Shown here in pieces: positions 42,406 to 52,451 of a stretch of DNA of 64,000 nucleotides. Position numbers and translations under genes: made by a program. The notes under the pieces were generated by a model. It did not search any database, was not told the origin of the DNA, and saw nothing but the letters and a program-made list of their open reading frames with translations. Every line of letters starts with the position of its first letter. Position 1 is the first letter of the stretch. Origin of the DNA: Massilia varians. GTDB taxonomy: Bacteria > Pseudomonadota > Gammaproteobacteria > Burkholderiales > Burkholderiaceae_D. Location: assembly GCF_027923905.1 (NCBI RefSeq), contig NZ_AP026966.1, positions 1,365,001-1,429,000 on the forward strand. The letters are read 5' to 3'.

Positions 42406-43095
42406 CGGCAATTGCGCACGCTTTCGCGCTGCTGTTCAGCGGCGACGAGGCGCTATGGCGCATCGTCTGGGTGTCGGTCAAGACCAGCATCCTGGGGCTG
42501 CTGTTGGCAGCCCCGCCGGCGGTGTTCCTGGGCTACGTCATCGCCATGCACCGCTTCCCTGGACGGCGCATCGCCATCTGGTTGGCCCAGGCCGCGCTGT
42601 CGCTTCCCACCGTGCTGATCGGACTGCTGCTCTACCTGCTGCTGTCGCGGCGCGGCCCGATCGGCGGGCTCGAATGACTGTTCACTTAGGAAAGCGTGAT
42701 CCTGGGCCAGATGGTGATCGGGCTGCCGGTGCTGCTGGCTTTCACGCTGGCGGCGGTGCAGGCGGCCGCCCCGCGCTATGCCGAGACCGCTATCGCCTTG
42801 GGCGCGTCCCGCCTGCGCGTTATGATCACGGTGCTGCACAAGGCGCGCTACGGCGTAATGGCCGCTGTCATCAGCGGCTTCGGCCGCGTGATCTCGGAAG
42901 TCGGCTGCGCTGATGGTGGGCGGGAACATCGAAGGGCAGACGCGCACCATCACCACCGCGATCGCGCTGGAAACCAGCAAGGGCGAGTTCGCGCAGGGCA
43001 TCGCGCTGGGTATTGTGCTGGTGTCGCTGGCCCTGCTCATGAACGGCGCGCTTGTGCTGCTGCAGGGCGAGGCCCACACTGCTGGAGGCCGCTAG
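42399..43095 (+). pseudogene. Tungstate-type ABC transporter permease, inactivated
   Basis: Reads as a TupB/WtpB-like permease from a TTG near 42399: SVKTSILGLLLAAPPAVFLG, LAQAALSLPTVLIGLLLYLL. TGA at 42675-42677 and TAG at 42687-42689 interrupt one otherwise open frame, which continues VILGQMVIGLPVLLAFTLAA and AVISGFGRVISEVGCA. At about 42909 a two-base loss shifts the frame; the rest (MVGGNIEGQTRTITTAIALE) runs to 43095. Three lesions show it is dead. It begins inside fdhD, so it belonged to the same operon. Confidence 0.88.
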
Positions 43096-43121
43096 TGAGC
43101 ACGCTGCTAACGCTGCACGGC
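43095..43121 (+). pseudogene. Stub of the permease's ATPase gene
   Basis: GTG 43095, overlapping the permease stop, starts VSTLLTLHG, the kind of N-terminus expected for the ATPase subunit that follows the permease in tungstate ABC operons. The similarity ends after nine codons where the repeat-bearing junction sequence begins. Confidence 0.5.
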
Positions 43122-43174
43122 CACTTCGCAGTATTTCGCCAGTACAGTAGTCTTTGTCACGTCCAAGTACAACT

Positions 43175-43245
43175 ACTGCGAACTATATGAGAATACTGCG
43201 AATTCACTGCGAAGTTTTCTGAGAAACTGCGAAGTTTTCTGAGAA
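43175..43245. repeat. 20-base tandem repeats at the pilC border
   Basis: Two perfect adjacent copies of ACTGCGAAGTTTTCTGAGAA (43206-43225, 43226-43245) follow one diverged copy (43175-43194) and an 11-base partial copy (43195-43205). On the other side, the complement of 43123-43150 contains ACTGCGAAGTGG and ACTGGCGAAAT, so related units face inward from both sides. Multiple short repeats at an end are seen in Tn7- and Tn402-like elements; no transposase is present. Confidence 0.7.
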
Positions 43246-43261
43246 CCTACAGTCCGCTGGA

Positions 43262-44497
43262 TCAGACCACCGACCCCAGCTTAAAGATCGGCATATACAT
43301 CGCAATCACCAGCCCGCCAATCAACACGCCCAGGATCACCATGATCAAGGGCTCCATCAGCGACGACAAGGCCGCCACCGCCTCATCGACTTCCTCTTCG
43401 AAGAAGTCCGCCACCTTGCCCAGCATGGCGTCAAGCGAACCGGATTCCTCGCCGATCTGCACCATCTGGATCACCATGTTCGGGAACACGTTGGCGTTCT
43501 GCATCGAGATGGTCAGGCTGGTGCCGGTGCTGACCTCGGTCTGGATCTTCTTGGTCGCTTCCAGGTAGACGTCGTTGCCGGAGGCGCCGCCCACCGAGTC
43601 GAGCGCTTCGACCAGCGGCACGCCGGCCGCGAACATGGTCGACAGGGTGCGGGTCCAGCGCGCGATGGTGGCCTTGCGGATCACGGCGCCGAAGATCGGC
43701 AGGCGCAGCAGGATGCGGTCCATCGCCTGCTGCATCTTGCGCGAGCGCTTCCAGGCCTGGAAGAAGAAGTACAGGCCGGCGAACAGTCCGCCGAAGATCA
43801 GCCACCACCATTCCACCACGAAGTCCGAGATGCCCATCACGATCAGGGTCGGGGCGGGCAGGTCGGCGCCGAAGGTCTTGAACACTTCCTTGAAGGCCGG
43901 GACCACCCAGATCATGATGATCGCGGTGACGATGAAGGCGATCGCGATGATCGAGATCGGGTACATCAAGGCCGACTTGATCTTGCCCTTGATGGCCAGC
44001 GTCTTTTCCTTGTAGATCGCCAGGCGGGTCAAGAGGTCTTCCAGGATGCCGGCCTGTTCGCCGACGCCCACCAGGTTGCAGAACAGCGGGTCGAAGTAGA
44101 CCGGGTACTTGCGGAAGGCGTTGTTCAGGCTGGTGCCGGTCTCGACGTCGTTGCGCAGGTCCATGATCAGCTTGGACATGGACGGGTTGCCGTGGCCCTT
44201 GCCGACGATGTCGAAGGCCTGCAGCAGCGGCACGCCGGCCTTCATCATGGTGGCCAGCTGGCGCGTGAACAGGGTCAGGTCCTTGTCGGTGATCTTGCGT
44301 CCGCTGCGGTAGGCCTTCTTCTTGACCTTGGTGACCAGGATGCCCTGGCGGCGCAGGGTGACGTTGACGATCGCCTCGCCGCCGGCGCGCAGTTCGCCGC
44401 GCACGGTCTTGCCGGTCTTGTCCTTGCCTTCCCAGGCGTAGACCGCTTCCTTGACCTGCGCTACCGCGCGGCTCCGGGGTTGTAGGGAGGTAGCCAT
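43262..44497 (-). CDS. pilC: Type IV pilus platform protein PilC
   Basis: Inner-membrane platform protein of the pilus assembly motor, 411 residues. Two T2SS_F domains: LFTRQLATMMKAGVPLLQAF and ARWTRTLSTMFAAGVPLVEAL, each followed by membrane segments, with the C-terminal EPLIMVILGVLIGGLVIAMY. It follows pilB by 13 bases. pilD, the usual next gene, is 23.6 kb away. The stop lies 16 bases from the tandem repeats. Confidence 0.96.
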   Translation of the reverse strand: MATSLQPRSRAVAQVKEAVYAWEGKDKTGKTVRGELRAGGEAIVNVTLRRQGILVTKVKKKAYRSGRKITDKDLTLFTRQLATMMKAGVPLLQAFDIVGKGHGNPSMSKLIMDLRNDVETGTSLNNAFRKYPVYFDPLFCNLVGVGEQAGILEDLLTRLAIYKEKTLAIKGKIKSALMYPISIIAIAFIVTAIIMIWVVPAFKEVFKTFGADLPAPTLIVMGISDFVVEWWWLIFGGLFAGLYFFFQAWKRSRKMQQAMDRILLRLPIFGAVIRKATIARWTRTLSTMFAAGVPLVEALDSVGGASGNDVYLEATKKIQTEVSTGTSLTISMQNANVFPNMVIQMVQIGEESGSLDAMLGKVADFFEEEVDEAVAALSSLMEPLIMVILGVLIGGLVIAMYMPIFKLGSVV

Positions 44498-44510
44498 ATG
44501 TCCTTGTCGC

Positions 44511-46238
44511 CTATTCGTTGGTGCAGCCGAGCACTTCTTCGAGACTCGTGAGTCCTTGTTTTACCTTCATCAGGCCGGAGCGGCGCAGCGAGTTCACGCC
44601 TTCCTTCTCGGCCTGCTCGGCGATCTGCATCGCATTGCCGTGCCCCAGGATCAGGGCCTCGATGCTCGGCGTGATCGGCATGATCTGGTAGATGCCGACC
44701 CGGCCCTTGTAGCCGGAGCCGAGGCAGCGGTCGCAGCCCACCGGGCCGTAGGGCTTCCAGCCGCCTTCCAGGTCGCTGTCGCGGTAGCCGGCCGCCACCA
44801 GCACCTCGCGCGAGGTCTCGAGCGGCTGCTTGCAGCCGCACAGGCGGCGCGCCAGGCGCTGCGCCGTGATCAGGATCACCGAGGAAGCGATGTTGAAAGG
44901 CGCCACGCCCATGTTCATCAGGCGGGTCAGGGTCGAGGGCGCGTCGTTGGTGTGCAGGGTCGAGAACACCATGTGGCCGGTCTGGGCGGCCTTGATCGCG
45001 ATGTCGGCGGTTTCCAGGTCGCGGATCTCGCCGACCATGATAATGTCCGGATCCTGGCGCAGGAAAGACTTCAGCGCCACCGGGAAGGTCAGGCCGGCCT
45101 TGTCGTTGACGTTCACCTGGTTTACGCCGGGCAGGTTGATCTCGGCCGGGTCTTCGGCGGTCGAGATGTTGATGCCGGGCTTGTTCAGCAGGTTCAGGCA
45201 GGTGTACAGCGACACCGTCTTGCCGGAGCCGGTCGGGCCGGTGACCAGCACCATGCCGTAGGGGCGCGAGATGGCGTCCAGCAGCAGCGCCTTCTGCTCG
45301 GGATCGTAGCCGAGCGCGTCGATGCCCATCTGCGCCTGGGTGGCGTCGAGGATACGCATGACGGTCTTTTCGCCGAACAGCGTGGGCAGCGTGCTGACGC
45401 GGAAGTCGATGGTGCGGGTCGGGCCGACGATCAGGCGCATGCGGCCGTCCTGCGGCACGCGCTTTTCCGAGATGTCGAGCTTGGCCAGCACCTTGATGCG
45501 CGAGACCAGCTTGTCGCGGATCGACAGCGGCGGATTGGCGTGGTCGCGCAGCACGCCGTCCACGCGCATGCGGATGCGGTAGTACTTCTCGTAGGGCTCG
45601 AAGTGGATGTCGGAGGCGCCCATCTGCACCGCGTCCATCAGGATCTTGTTCAGGAAGCGCACGATCGGCGCGTCCTCGACGTCGCTGCTGGCGTCGGGCG
45701 GCGCCACCGGCTGCGCGTCTTCCTCGGCGAATTCGATGTCGGCGTCGTCGCCGACCAGTTCGTTCAGCGTGGCTTCGGCGCTCTTGGCCAGCTTGTCCAG
45801 CAGCTTGAGCAGGACGTCGTGGGCCACGATCACCGGCTCCACCGAGGCCTCGCTCTGGAACTTGATCTGGTCTAGGGCCTGGATATTGGTCGGGTCGGAC
45901 AGCGCCACCGACATCTTGTTGCCGCGCTTGGCCAGCGCGACGACGCGCTGCGCCTGCATCAGCTTGGCGTCGATGGCGGCCACCGGGAAGGCCTCGAGCG
46001 CGAAGCAGCTCAGGTCGAGCAGCGGGTAGCCGAAGGTCTCGGCGCAGAAGCTGGCCAGGGCGCCGGACTCGATGATGCCGCTGTCGAGCAGGGCATCGAT
46101 GAAGGGGGTCTTGTCGGCGGCGGCCTTCTTGTGCAGCATGTCCGCCTGTCCCGGGCTCAGCTGGCTGGCCTGCACGAGCGCCCGCGCCAGTCCCGAGAGG
46201 GGCGCACCGGTGATCGTGTTGGGAAGGACTGCTGCCAT
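44511..46238 (-). CDS. pilB: Type IV pilus extension ATPase PilB
   Basis: Hexameric ATPase powering pilus extension, 575 residues. N-terminal GspE-type domain, then VDGVLRDHANPPLSIRD, Walker A GPTGSGKTVSLY, Asp box TAEDPAEINLPGVNQ, Walker B DIIMVGEIRD, and the zinc tetracysteine CGCKQP plus CDRCLGSGYKGRVGIYQ. Full length and intact. First gene of the pilBC unit. Confidence 0.97.
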   Translation of the reverse strand: MAAVLPNTITGAPLSGLARALVQASQLSPGQADMLHKKAAADKTPFIDALLDSGIIESGALASFCAETFGYPLLDLSCFALEAFPVAAIDAKLMQAQRVVALAKRGNKMSVALSDPTNIQALDQIKFQSEASVEPVIVAHDVLLKLLDKLAKSAEATLNELVGDDADIEFAEEDAQPVAPPDASSDVEDAPIVRFLNKILMDAVQMGASDIHFEPYEKYYRIRMRVDGVLRDHANPPLSIRDKLVSRIKVLAKLDISEKRVPQDGRMRLIVGPTRTIDFRVSTLPTLFGEKTVMRILDATQAQMGIDALGYDPEQKALLLDAISRPYGMVLVTGPTGSGKTVSLYTCLNLLNKPGINISTAEDPAEINLPGVNQVNVNDKAGLTFPVALKSFLRQDPDIIMVGEIRDLETADIAIKAAQTGHMVFSTLHTNDAPSTLTRLMNMGVAPFNIASSVILITAQRLARRLCGCKQPLETSREVLVAAGYRDSDLEGGWKPYGPVGCDRCLGSGYKGRVGIYQIMPITPSIEALILGHGNAMQIAEQAEKEGVNSLRRSGLMKVKQGLTSLEEVLGCTNE

Positions 46239-46472
46239 AGAAGAAGGGCTGAAAGGACGGAGTATTACCCGGGGGATTCACTGGATGATGCCTACAGGCA
46301 TCAACTTTGTAAAGCGTGCCGTGCCCCGGGAGATGCGCGCACGCCACGTAGGCAGGCTGTCACGCGGCGTTTCGTGGCCGGGCCGACAATCCTTGTGGTC
46401 GAGTCGACAATCAGTATGGCTCAGGTGACAAGGGTGCGTATTGACGCGAATGGGGGCAGCGCAGGCCTTGCC
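46239..46472. other. Gap upstream of pilB
   Basis: 234 bases between pilB and the ClpP-like gene, both on the minus strand; it should contain the pilB promoter. No ORF or clear hexamers were recognised. Confidence 0.3.
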
Positions 46473-47030
46473 TCAATTCCACCAATGGCAAGTCGACCCG
46501 GCTGCCGGCAGCTGTGCCTGCACGGCGTCGTGGACGATGCCGGCCTTGAGCGCCCCGTCGGCATCGAAGATGCGGGCATTGCCGGTCAGGTTGCTGCGGA
46601 TGTCGGTGGGGCAGCCGGCGGCGGCGGTGGCTTCGAGGAAGATGCTGGCGTAGCGTTCGGCGTCGAAATCGAGGCAGTCGCGCCATTCGGAGACGCGCGA
46701 ATGGTCGGCCGCGACCAGGCTGCCGAAGCCCCAGTGCAGCGGGTGGATCAGGAAGCGCGTGCCGGGGCAGGCGTAGCGCTTTTGCCCGGCCAGGAAGATG
46801 ACAACGGCCACCGATTCCACGCTGCCGATGTTGTGGGTGGTGAGCGGCACCGGCAGCGACTTCAGGAAGAAATACAGGGCGAAGCCGGCCGTCATGTTGC
46901 CGCCTTCGCTGGACATGTGCAGTTCGATCTCGGTCGCGCCGTTCTGCAGCGCCTGCAAGCAATTGTTGCGGATGCTGCTGGCGGAATGGTGGTTGATCGG
47001 TCCGATGAAATGAACTATGTGCAATGCCAT
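46473..47030 (-). CDS. ClpP-like serine protease family protein
   Basis: A 185-residue protein with the ClpP/crotonase-like fold: IVHFIGPINHHSASSI, ELHMSSEGGNMTAGFALYFF (the glycine-rich strand turn), NIGSVESVAVVIFLAGQKRY, where the second Ser is the likely nucleophile, and RFLIHPLHWG with the likely catalytic His. It lacks many ClpP features and is probably not the housekeeping protease; a partner chaperone is not nearby. ATG 47030 has GGGAG upstream. Confidence 0.7.
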   Translation of the reverse strand: MALHIVHFIGPINHHSASSIRNNCLQALQNGATEIELHMSSEGGNMTAGFALYFFLKSLPVPLTTHNIGSVESVAVVIFLAGQKRYACPGTRFLIHPLHWGFGSLVAADHSRVSEWRDCLDFDAERYASIFLEATAAAGCPTDIRSNLTGNARIFDADGALKAGIVHDAVQAQLPAAGSTCHWWN

Positions 47031-47097
47031 GGGCTCTCCCGACGCGATGAGCGCCAGCATAGCAAGTTTCAGGCGCCGGCCGCGTCCGGAACAAGCC

Positions 47098-47451
47098 TCA
47101 GCTGCCCCGGTAGGTCGAGTACGACCACGGCGTCAGCACCAGCGGCACGTGGTAGTTCTGGGTGCCGTCATGGACGCCGAAGGCGATCGTGATGCGGTCG
47201 AGGAAGCGCGGCGCGGGCAGTTGCACGCCCTGGGCCGCGAAGTAGTCGCCCGCATGGAAGACCAGTTCGTACTGGCCGGGCCGCAGCAGCTCGCCTTCCA
47301 GCAGCGGTGCGGCGCAGCGGCCGTCGCTGTTGGTGAACTCGGTCTTGAGCAGGGTGCGGGCGTCCGGATCCAGGCGGTACAGATCGAGCTTGACGCCCGC
47401 GCCGGGGCGGCCATGGGCGGTATCGAGGACGTGGGTGGAGAGTTTTCCCAT
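47098..47451 (-). CDS. hiuH: 5-hydroxyisourate hydrolase
   Basis: Transthyretin-like enzyme of 117 residues hydrolysing 5-hydroxyisourate to OHCU in urate breakdown. Active-site motifs are LSTHVLDTAHGRPG, the arginine region and the C-terminal YSTYRGS signature (YRGS) shared by the family. Start ATG 47451 gives MGKLSTHVLD without a signal peptide. Divergent from puuE, the later step of the same pathway. Confidence 0.96.
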   Translation of the reverse strand: MGKLSTHVLDTAHGRPGAGVKLDLYRLDPDARTLLKTEFTNSDGRCAAPLLEGELLRPGQYELVFHAGDYFAAQGVQLPAPRFLDRITIAFGVHDGTQNYHVPLVLTPWSYSTYRGS

Positions 47452-47478
47452 ATCGGCGCAATGAGTGGAAGTATGCGG

Positions 47479-47518
47479 GCAATCATATACCGTTGTGCTT
47501 CCTGCAATATATGATCGC
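47479..47518. promoter_or_regulatory. Inverted repeat between hiuH and puuE
   Basis: GCAATCATATAC (47479-47490) and, on the other strand, GCGATCATATAT (47518-47507) agree at ten of twelve positions and face each other in the 93-base divergent gap. A candidate site for a purine-responsive regulator. Confidence 0.5.
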
Positions 47519-47544
47519 CGATATACCTGTCTATTTCCGAGCCC

Positions 47545-48486
47545 ATGGACACCAACCCGAACTATCCGCGCGACCTGGTCGGCTACGGCCGCAATCCGCC
47601 GCATCCGCGCTGGCCCGGCGGCGCGCGCGTGGCCCTGCAGTTCGTCCTGAACTACGAGGAGGGCGGCGAGAACTGCGTGCTGCACGGCGACCAGGCCTCC
47701 GAGACCTTCCTGTCCGAGATCATCGGGGCGCAGGCCTTCCCGATGCGCCACATGAGCATGGAGTCGCTCTACGAATACGGTTCGCGCGCCGGCCTGTGGC
47801 GGATCCTGCGCCTGTTCGAGGAACGCAGGCTGCCGCTGACGGTCTTCGCCGTGGCGATGGCGCTCGAGCGCAACCCCGAGGCGCTCGCTGCCTTCCGCGA
47901 GCTGGGCCACGAGATCGCCTGCCACGGGCTGCGCTGGATCTCCTACCAGAATGTCGACGAGGCGACGGAGCGCGCCCACATGCTGGAAGCGGTGCGGATC
48001 ATGCGCGAACTCACCGGACAGGCGCCGCTCGGCTGGTACACCGGGCGCGACTCGCCCAACACGCGCCGGCTGGTGGTCGAGCACGGCGGCTTCGCCTACG
48101 ACGCCGACCATTACGGCGACGACCTGCCGTTCTGGCAGCTGGTCGACACCAGCGACGGCCGGCGGCTGCCGCACCTGGTGGTGCCGTACACGCTCGACAC
48201 CAACGACATGCGCTTCGCCGCCCTGCAGGGCTTCAATTCGGGCACCCAGTTCTTCGACTACCTGAAGGATGCCTTCGACGTGCTGTACGCGGAAGGCGAT
48301 CCGGATGGCCTGAACCGGCCCAAGATGCTGTCGATCGGCCTGCATTGCCGGCTGGTCGGGCGGCCGGCACGGGCCGCGGCGCTGGCGCGCTTCCTCGACT
48401 ACGTCCAGGGCCACGAGGGCGTCTGGATCACGCGCCGCATCGATATCGCCAATCACTGGAAAACCGTCCATCCTTTCCTACAATGA
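47545..48486 (+). CDS. puuE: Allantoinase PuuE (polysaccharide-deacetylase fold)
   Basis: A 313-residue cofactor-independent allantoinase that opens allantoin to allantoate. It shows the PuuE-specific PRDLVGYGRNPPHPRWPGGA start, ALQFVLNYEEGGENCVLHGD, GHEIACHGLRWISYQNVDE and TGRDSPNTRRLVVEHGGFAYDADHYGDD. The deacetylase-type His/Asp positions are replaced as in the family. The upstream ATG at 47493 frame is a shadow. Confidence 0.96.
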   Translation: MDTNPNYPRDLVGYGRNPPHPRWPGGARVALQFVLNYEEGGENCVLHGDQASETFLSEIIGAQAFPMRHMSMESLYEYGSRAGLWRILRLFEERRLPLTVFAVAMALERNPEALAAFRELGHEIACHGLRWISYQNVDEATERAHMLEAVRIMRELTGQAPLGWYTGRDSPNTRRLVVEHGGFAYDADHYGDDLPFWQLVDTSDGRRLPHLVVPYTLDTNDMRFAALQGFNSGTQFFDYLKDAFDVLYAEGDPDGLNRPKMLSIGLHCRLVGRPARAAALARFLDYVQGHEGVWITRRIDIANHWKTVHPFLQ

Positions 48487-48613
48487 CAGGGCGGCACGAT
48501 GCATAAGATATGCAAATATATTGATAAGTGATATATAGGTTATCTTATAAGTGGGATGCCTCCGGGTGGTAGTCTTCCGCCCCTTGCCGCTTTTGCAGCC
48601 ACGAGAGAACAGA
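48487..48613 (+). promoter_or_regulatory. AT-rich promoter region of the xdh operon
   Basis: Unusually AT-rich for this window, with ATAAGATA near 48502 and its complement TTATCTTAT near 48541 flanking ATATATTGATAAGTGATATA. It probably holds the xdhA promoter and a regulator site. Exact hexamers could not be fixed. Confidence 0.5.
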
Positions 48614-50107
<1,494 letters not shown>

Positions 50108-50120
50108 GAGGAGTACCGAC

Positions 50121-52451
50121 ATGAACGACGCAGGCACCCCCATCATCGACGCGGCGCAATGGACCGAAGTCGGGCGCGCGCGCCCGCACGAATCGGCCGT
50201 GCTGCACGTGCTCGGCCAGGCCACCTATACCGACGACATCCGCGAGACCGCCGGCACCCTGCATGCGGCGCTCGGCCTGTCCGGCCGCGCCCATGCGCGC
50301 ATCCTCGCCATCGACCTGGAGCCGGTACGCGCCAGCCGCGGCGTGGTGGCGGTGCTCACCGCGCAGGACATCCCGGGCCTGAACGACTGCGGCCCCATCA
50401 TCCATGACGACCCGATCCTGGCCGACGGCCTGGTCCAGTACGTGGGACAGCCGGTGTTCATCGTCGTCGCCGACAGCCACGACAATGCGCGCCGCGCCGC
50501 CAGGCTGGCGCGGATCGACTACGAAGACCTGCCGGCGATCCTCACGCCGCAGGAGGCGCGCGCGGCCCGCTCGTATGTACTGCCGCCGATGCGCCTGGCG
50601 CGCGGCGATGCGCAAACCGCCTTCGCGGCGGCGCCGCACCGCGTCAAGGGCGAGCTCTACGTCGGCGGCCAGGAACAGTTCTACCTCGAGGGCCAGATCG
50701 CCTACGCGATTCCGGGCGAAGACCGGGGCATGCACGTCTACTGCTCGACCCAGCACCCGAGCGAGATGCAGCACGTGGTGGCGCACGCGCTCGGCCTGCA
50801 CTCGCACCACGTGACGGTCGAGTGCCGCCGCATGGGCGGGGGCTTCGGCGGCAAGGAATCGCAGTCGGCGCTGTGGGCGTCGAGCGCGGCCATTGCCGCC
50901 GCGCGCACGCGCCGTCCGGTCAAGCTGCGCGCCGACCGCGACGACGACATGCTCGTCACCGGCAAGCGCCACTGCTTCCACTACGAGTATGAAGTCGGCT
51001 ACGACGGCGAAGGGCGCATCCTGGCCGCGAAAGTCGACATGGTCACGCGCGCCGGCTTCTCGGCCGATCTGTCCGGCCCGGTGGCGACGCGCGCCGTCTG
51101 CCACTTCGACAACGCCTATTACCTGTCCGACGTCGAGATCCGCGCCGCCTGCGGCAAGACCAACACCCAGTCGAACACCGCCTTCCGCGGCTTCGGCGGG
51201 CCGCAGGGCGCGATCGCCATCGAGTACGTGATCGACGAGATCGCGCGCAATCTCGGCCGCGATCCGCTCGACATCCGCCGCCTGAACTTTTACGGCAAGA
51301 GCGAGCGCAACGTCACGCCCTACGGCCAGGCCATCGTCGACAACGTCATCCACGAGCTGGTGGCCGAGCTGGAGCAGACCAGCGAATACCACGCGCGCCG
51401 CGCGCACATCGATGAGTTCAACCGCGCCAGCCCGGTGCTCAAGAAGGGGCTCGCGCTCACCCCGGTGAAATTCGGCATCGCCTTCAACGTCACCCACCTG
51501 AACCAGGCCGGCGCGCTGGTGCACGTCTACGTGGACGGTTCGATCCTGGTGAACCACGGCGGCACCGAGATGGGGCAGGGCATCAACACCAAGGTGATGC
51601 AGGTGGTGGCGCATGAACTGGGCGTGGACCTGGGACGCGTGCGCGCCACCGCCACCAATACCAGCAAGGTCGCCAACACCTCGGCCACCGCCGCCTCGAC
51701 CGGCGCGGACCTGAACGGCAAGGCCGCGCAGGACGCCGCGCGCAAGATCCGCGACCGGCTGGCCGCTTTTGTCGCTGCGGAGTTCGGCGGCGACCCCGCG
51801 GAGGTGCGCTTTGCCGACGATACCGTGTTCGTGGCCGGCCAGGCCCTGCGCTTCGGCGAGGTGGTGGCCAAGGCCTACCTGGCGCGGGTGCAGCTGTGGT
51901 CCGACGGCTTCTATGCCACCCCCGGACTGCACTGGGACCCGAAGACCATGAACGGCCACCCGTTCTCCTATTACGCCTACGGCGCCGCCGTGTCGGAAGT
52001 GGTGGTGGACACGCTCACCGGCGAATGGAAGCTGCTGCGCGCCGACGCCTTGTATGACGCCGGTAACTCGCTCAACCCGGCGATCGACATCGGCCAGGTC
52101 GAAGGCGCCTTCATCCAGGGCATGGGCTGGCTCACCACCGAGGAATTGTGGTGGAACCCGGCGGGCAAGTTGATGACGCATGCGCCCTCGACCTACAAGA
52201 TCCCCGGCGTTTCCGACTGCCCGGAAGACTTCCGCGTGCGCCTGTTCAGGAACCGCAACGTCGAGGACAGCATCCACCGCTCCAAGGCCGTGGGCGAGCC
52301 GCCGCTGCTGCTGCCGTTCTCGGTGTTCTTCGCGATCCGCGACGCCGTATCGAGCGTCGGCGGACACCGGGTACATCCGCCGCTGAACGCGCCGGCCACC
52401 TGCGAGGAAATCCTGAAGGCGGTGGCGGCCGTCGAAGCGGCGAGCGCTTGA
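50121..52451 (+). CDS. xdhB: Xanthine dehydrogenase molybdopterin subunit
   Basis: Catalytic subunit of 776 residues converting hypoxanthine and xanthine to urate. Mo-cofactor motifs: GQEQFYLEGQ, RRMGGGFGGKESQ, FRGFGGPQGA, GGTEMGQGINTK and the catalytic glutamate in KAVGEPPLLLPFSVFFAI. GAGAGGAG precedes ATG 50121. Its stop overlaps the xdhC start (ATGA), so they are coupled. Confidence 0.97.
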   Translation: MNDAGTPIIDAAQWTEVGRARPHESAVLHVLGQATYTDDIRETAGTLHAALGLSGRAHARILAIDLEPVRASRGVVAVLTAQDIPGLNDCGPIIHDDPILADGLVQYVGQPVFIVVADSHDNARRAARLARIDYEDLPAILTPQEARAARSYVLPPMRLARGDAQTAFAAAPHRVKGELYVGGQEQFYLEGQIAYAIPGEDRGMHVYCSTQHPSEMQHVVAHALGLHSHHVTVECRRMGGGFGGKESQSALWASSAAIAAARTRRPVKLRADRDDDMLVTGKRHCFHYEYEVGYDGEGRILAAKVDMVTRAGFSADLSGPVATRAVCHFDNAYYLSDVEIRAACGKTNTQSNTAFRGFGGPQGAIAIEYVIDEIARNLGRDPLDIRRLNFYGKSERNVTPYGQAIVDNVIHELVAELEQTSEYHARRAHIDEFNRASPVLKKGLALTPVKFGIAFNVTHLNQAGALVHVYVDGSILVNHGGTEMGQGINTKVMQVVAHELGVDLGRVRATATNTSKVANTSATAASTGADLNGKAAQDAARKIRDRLAAFVAAEFGGDPAEVRFADDTVFVAGQALRFGEVVAKAYLARVQLWSDGFYATPGLHWDPKTMNGHPFSYYAYGAAVSEVVVDTLTGEWKLLRADALYDAGNSLNPAIDIGQVEGAFIQGMGWLTTEELWWNPAGKLMTHAPSTYKIPGVSDCPEDFRVRLFRNRNVEDSIHRSKAVGEPPLLLPFSVFFAIRDAVSSVGGHRVHPPLNAPATCEEILKAVAAVEAASA

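Noticed and set aside
43175..43245. CRISPR array
   Set aside because: The 20-base units abut each other without spacers and no cas genes are present.
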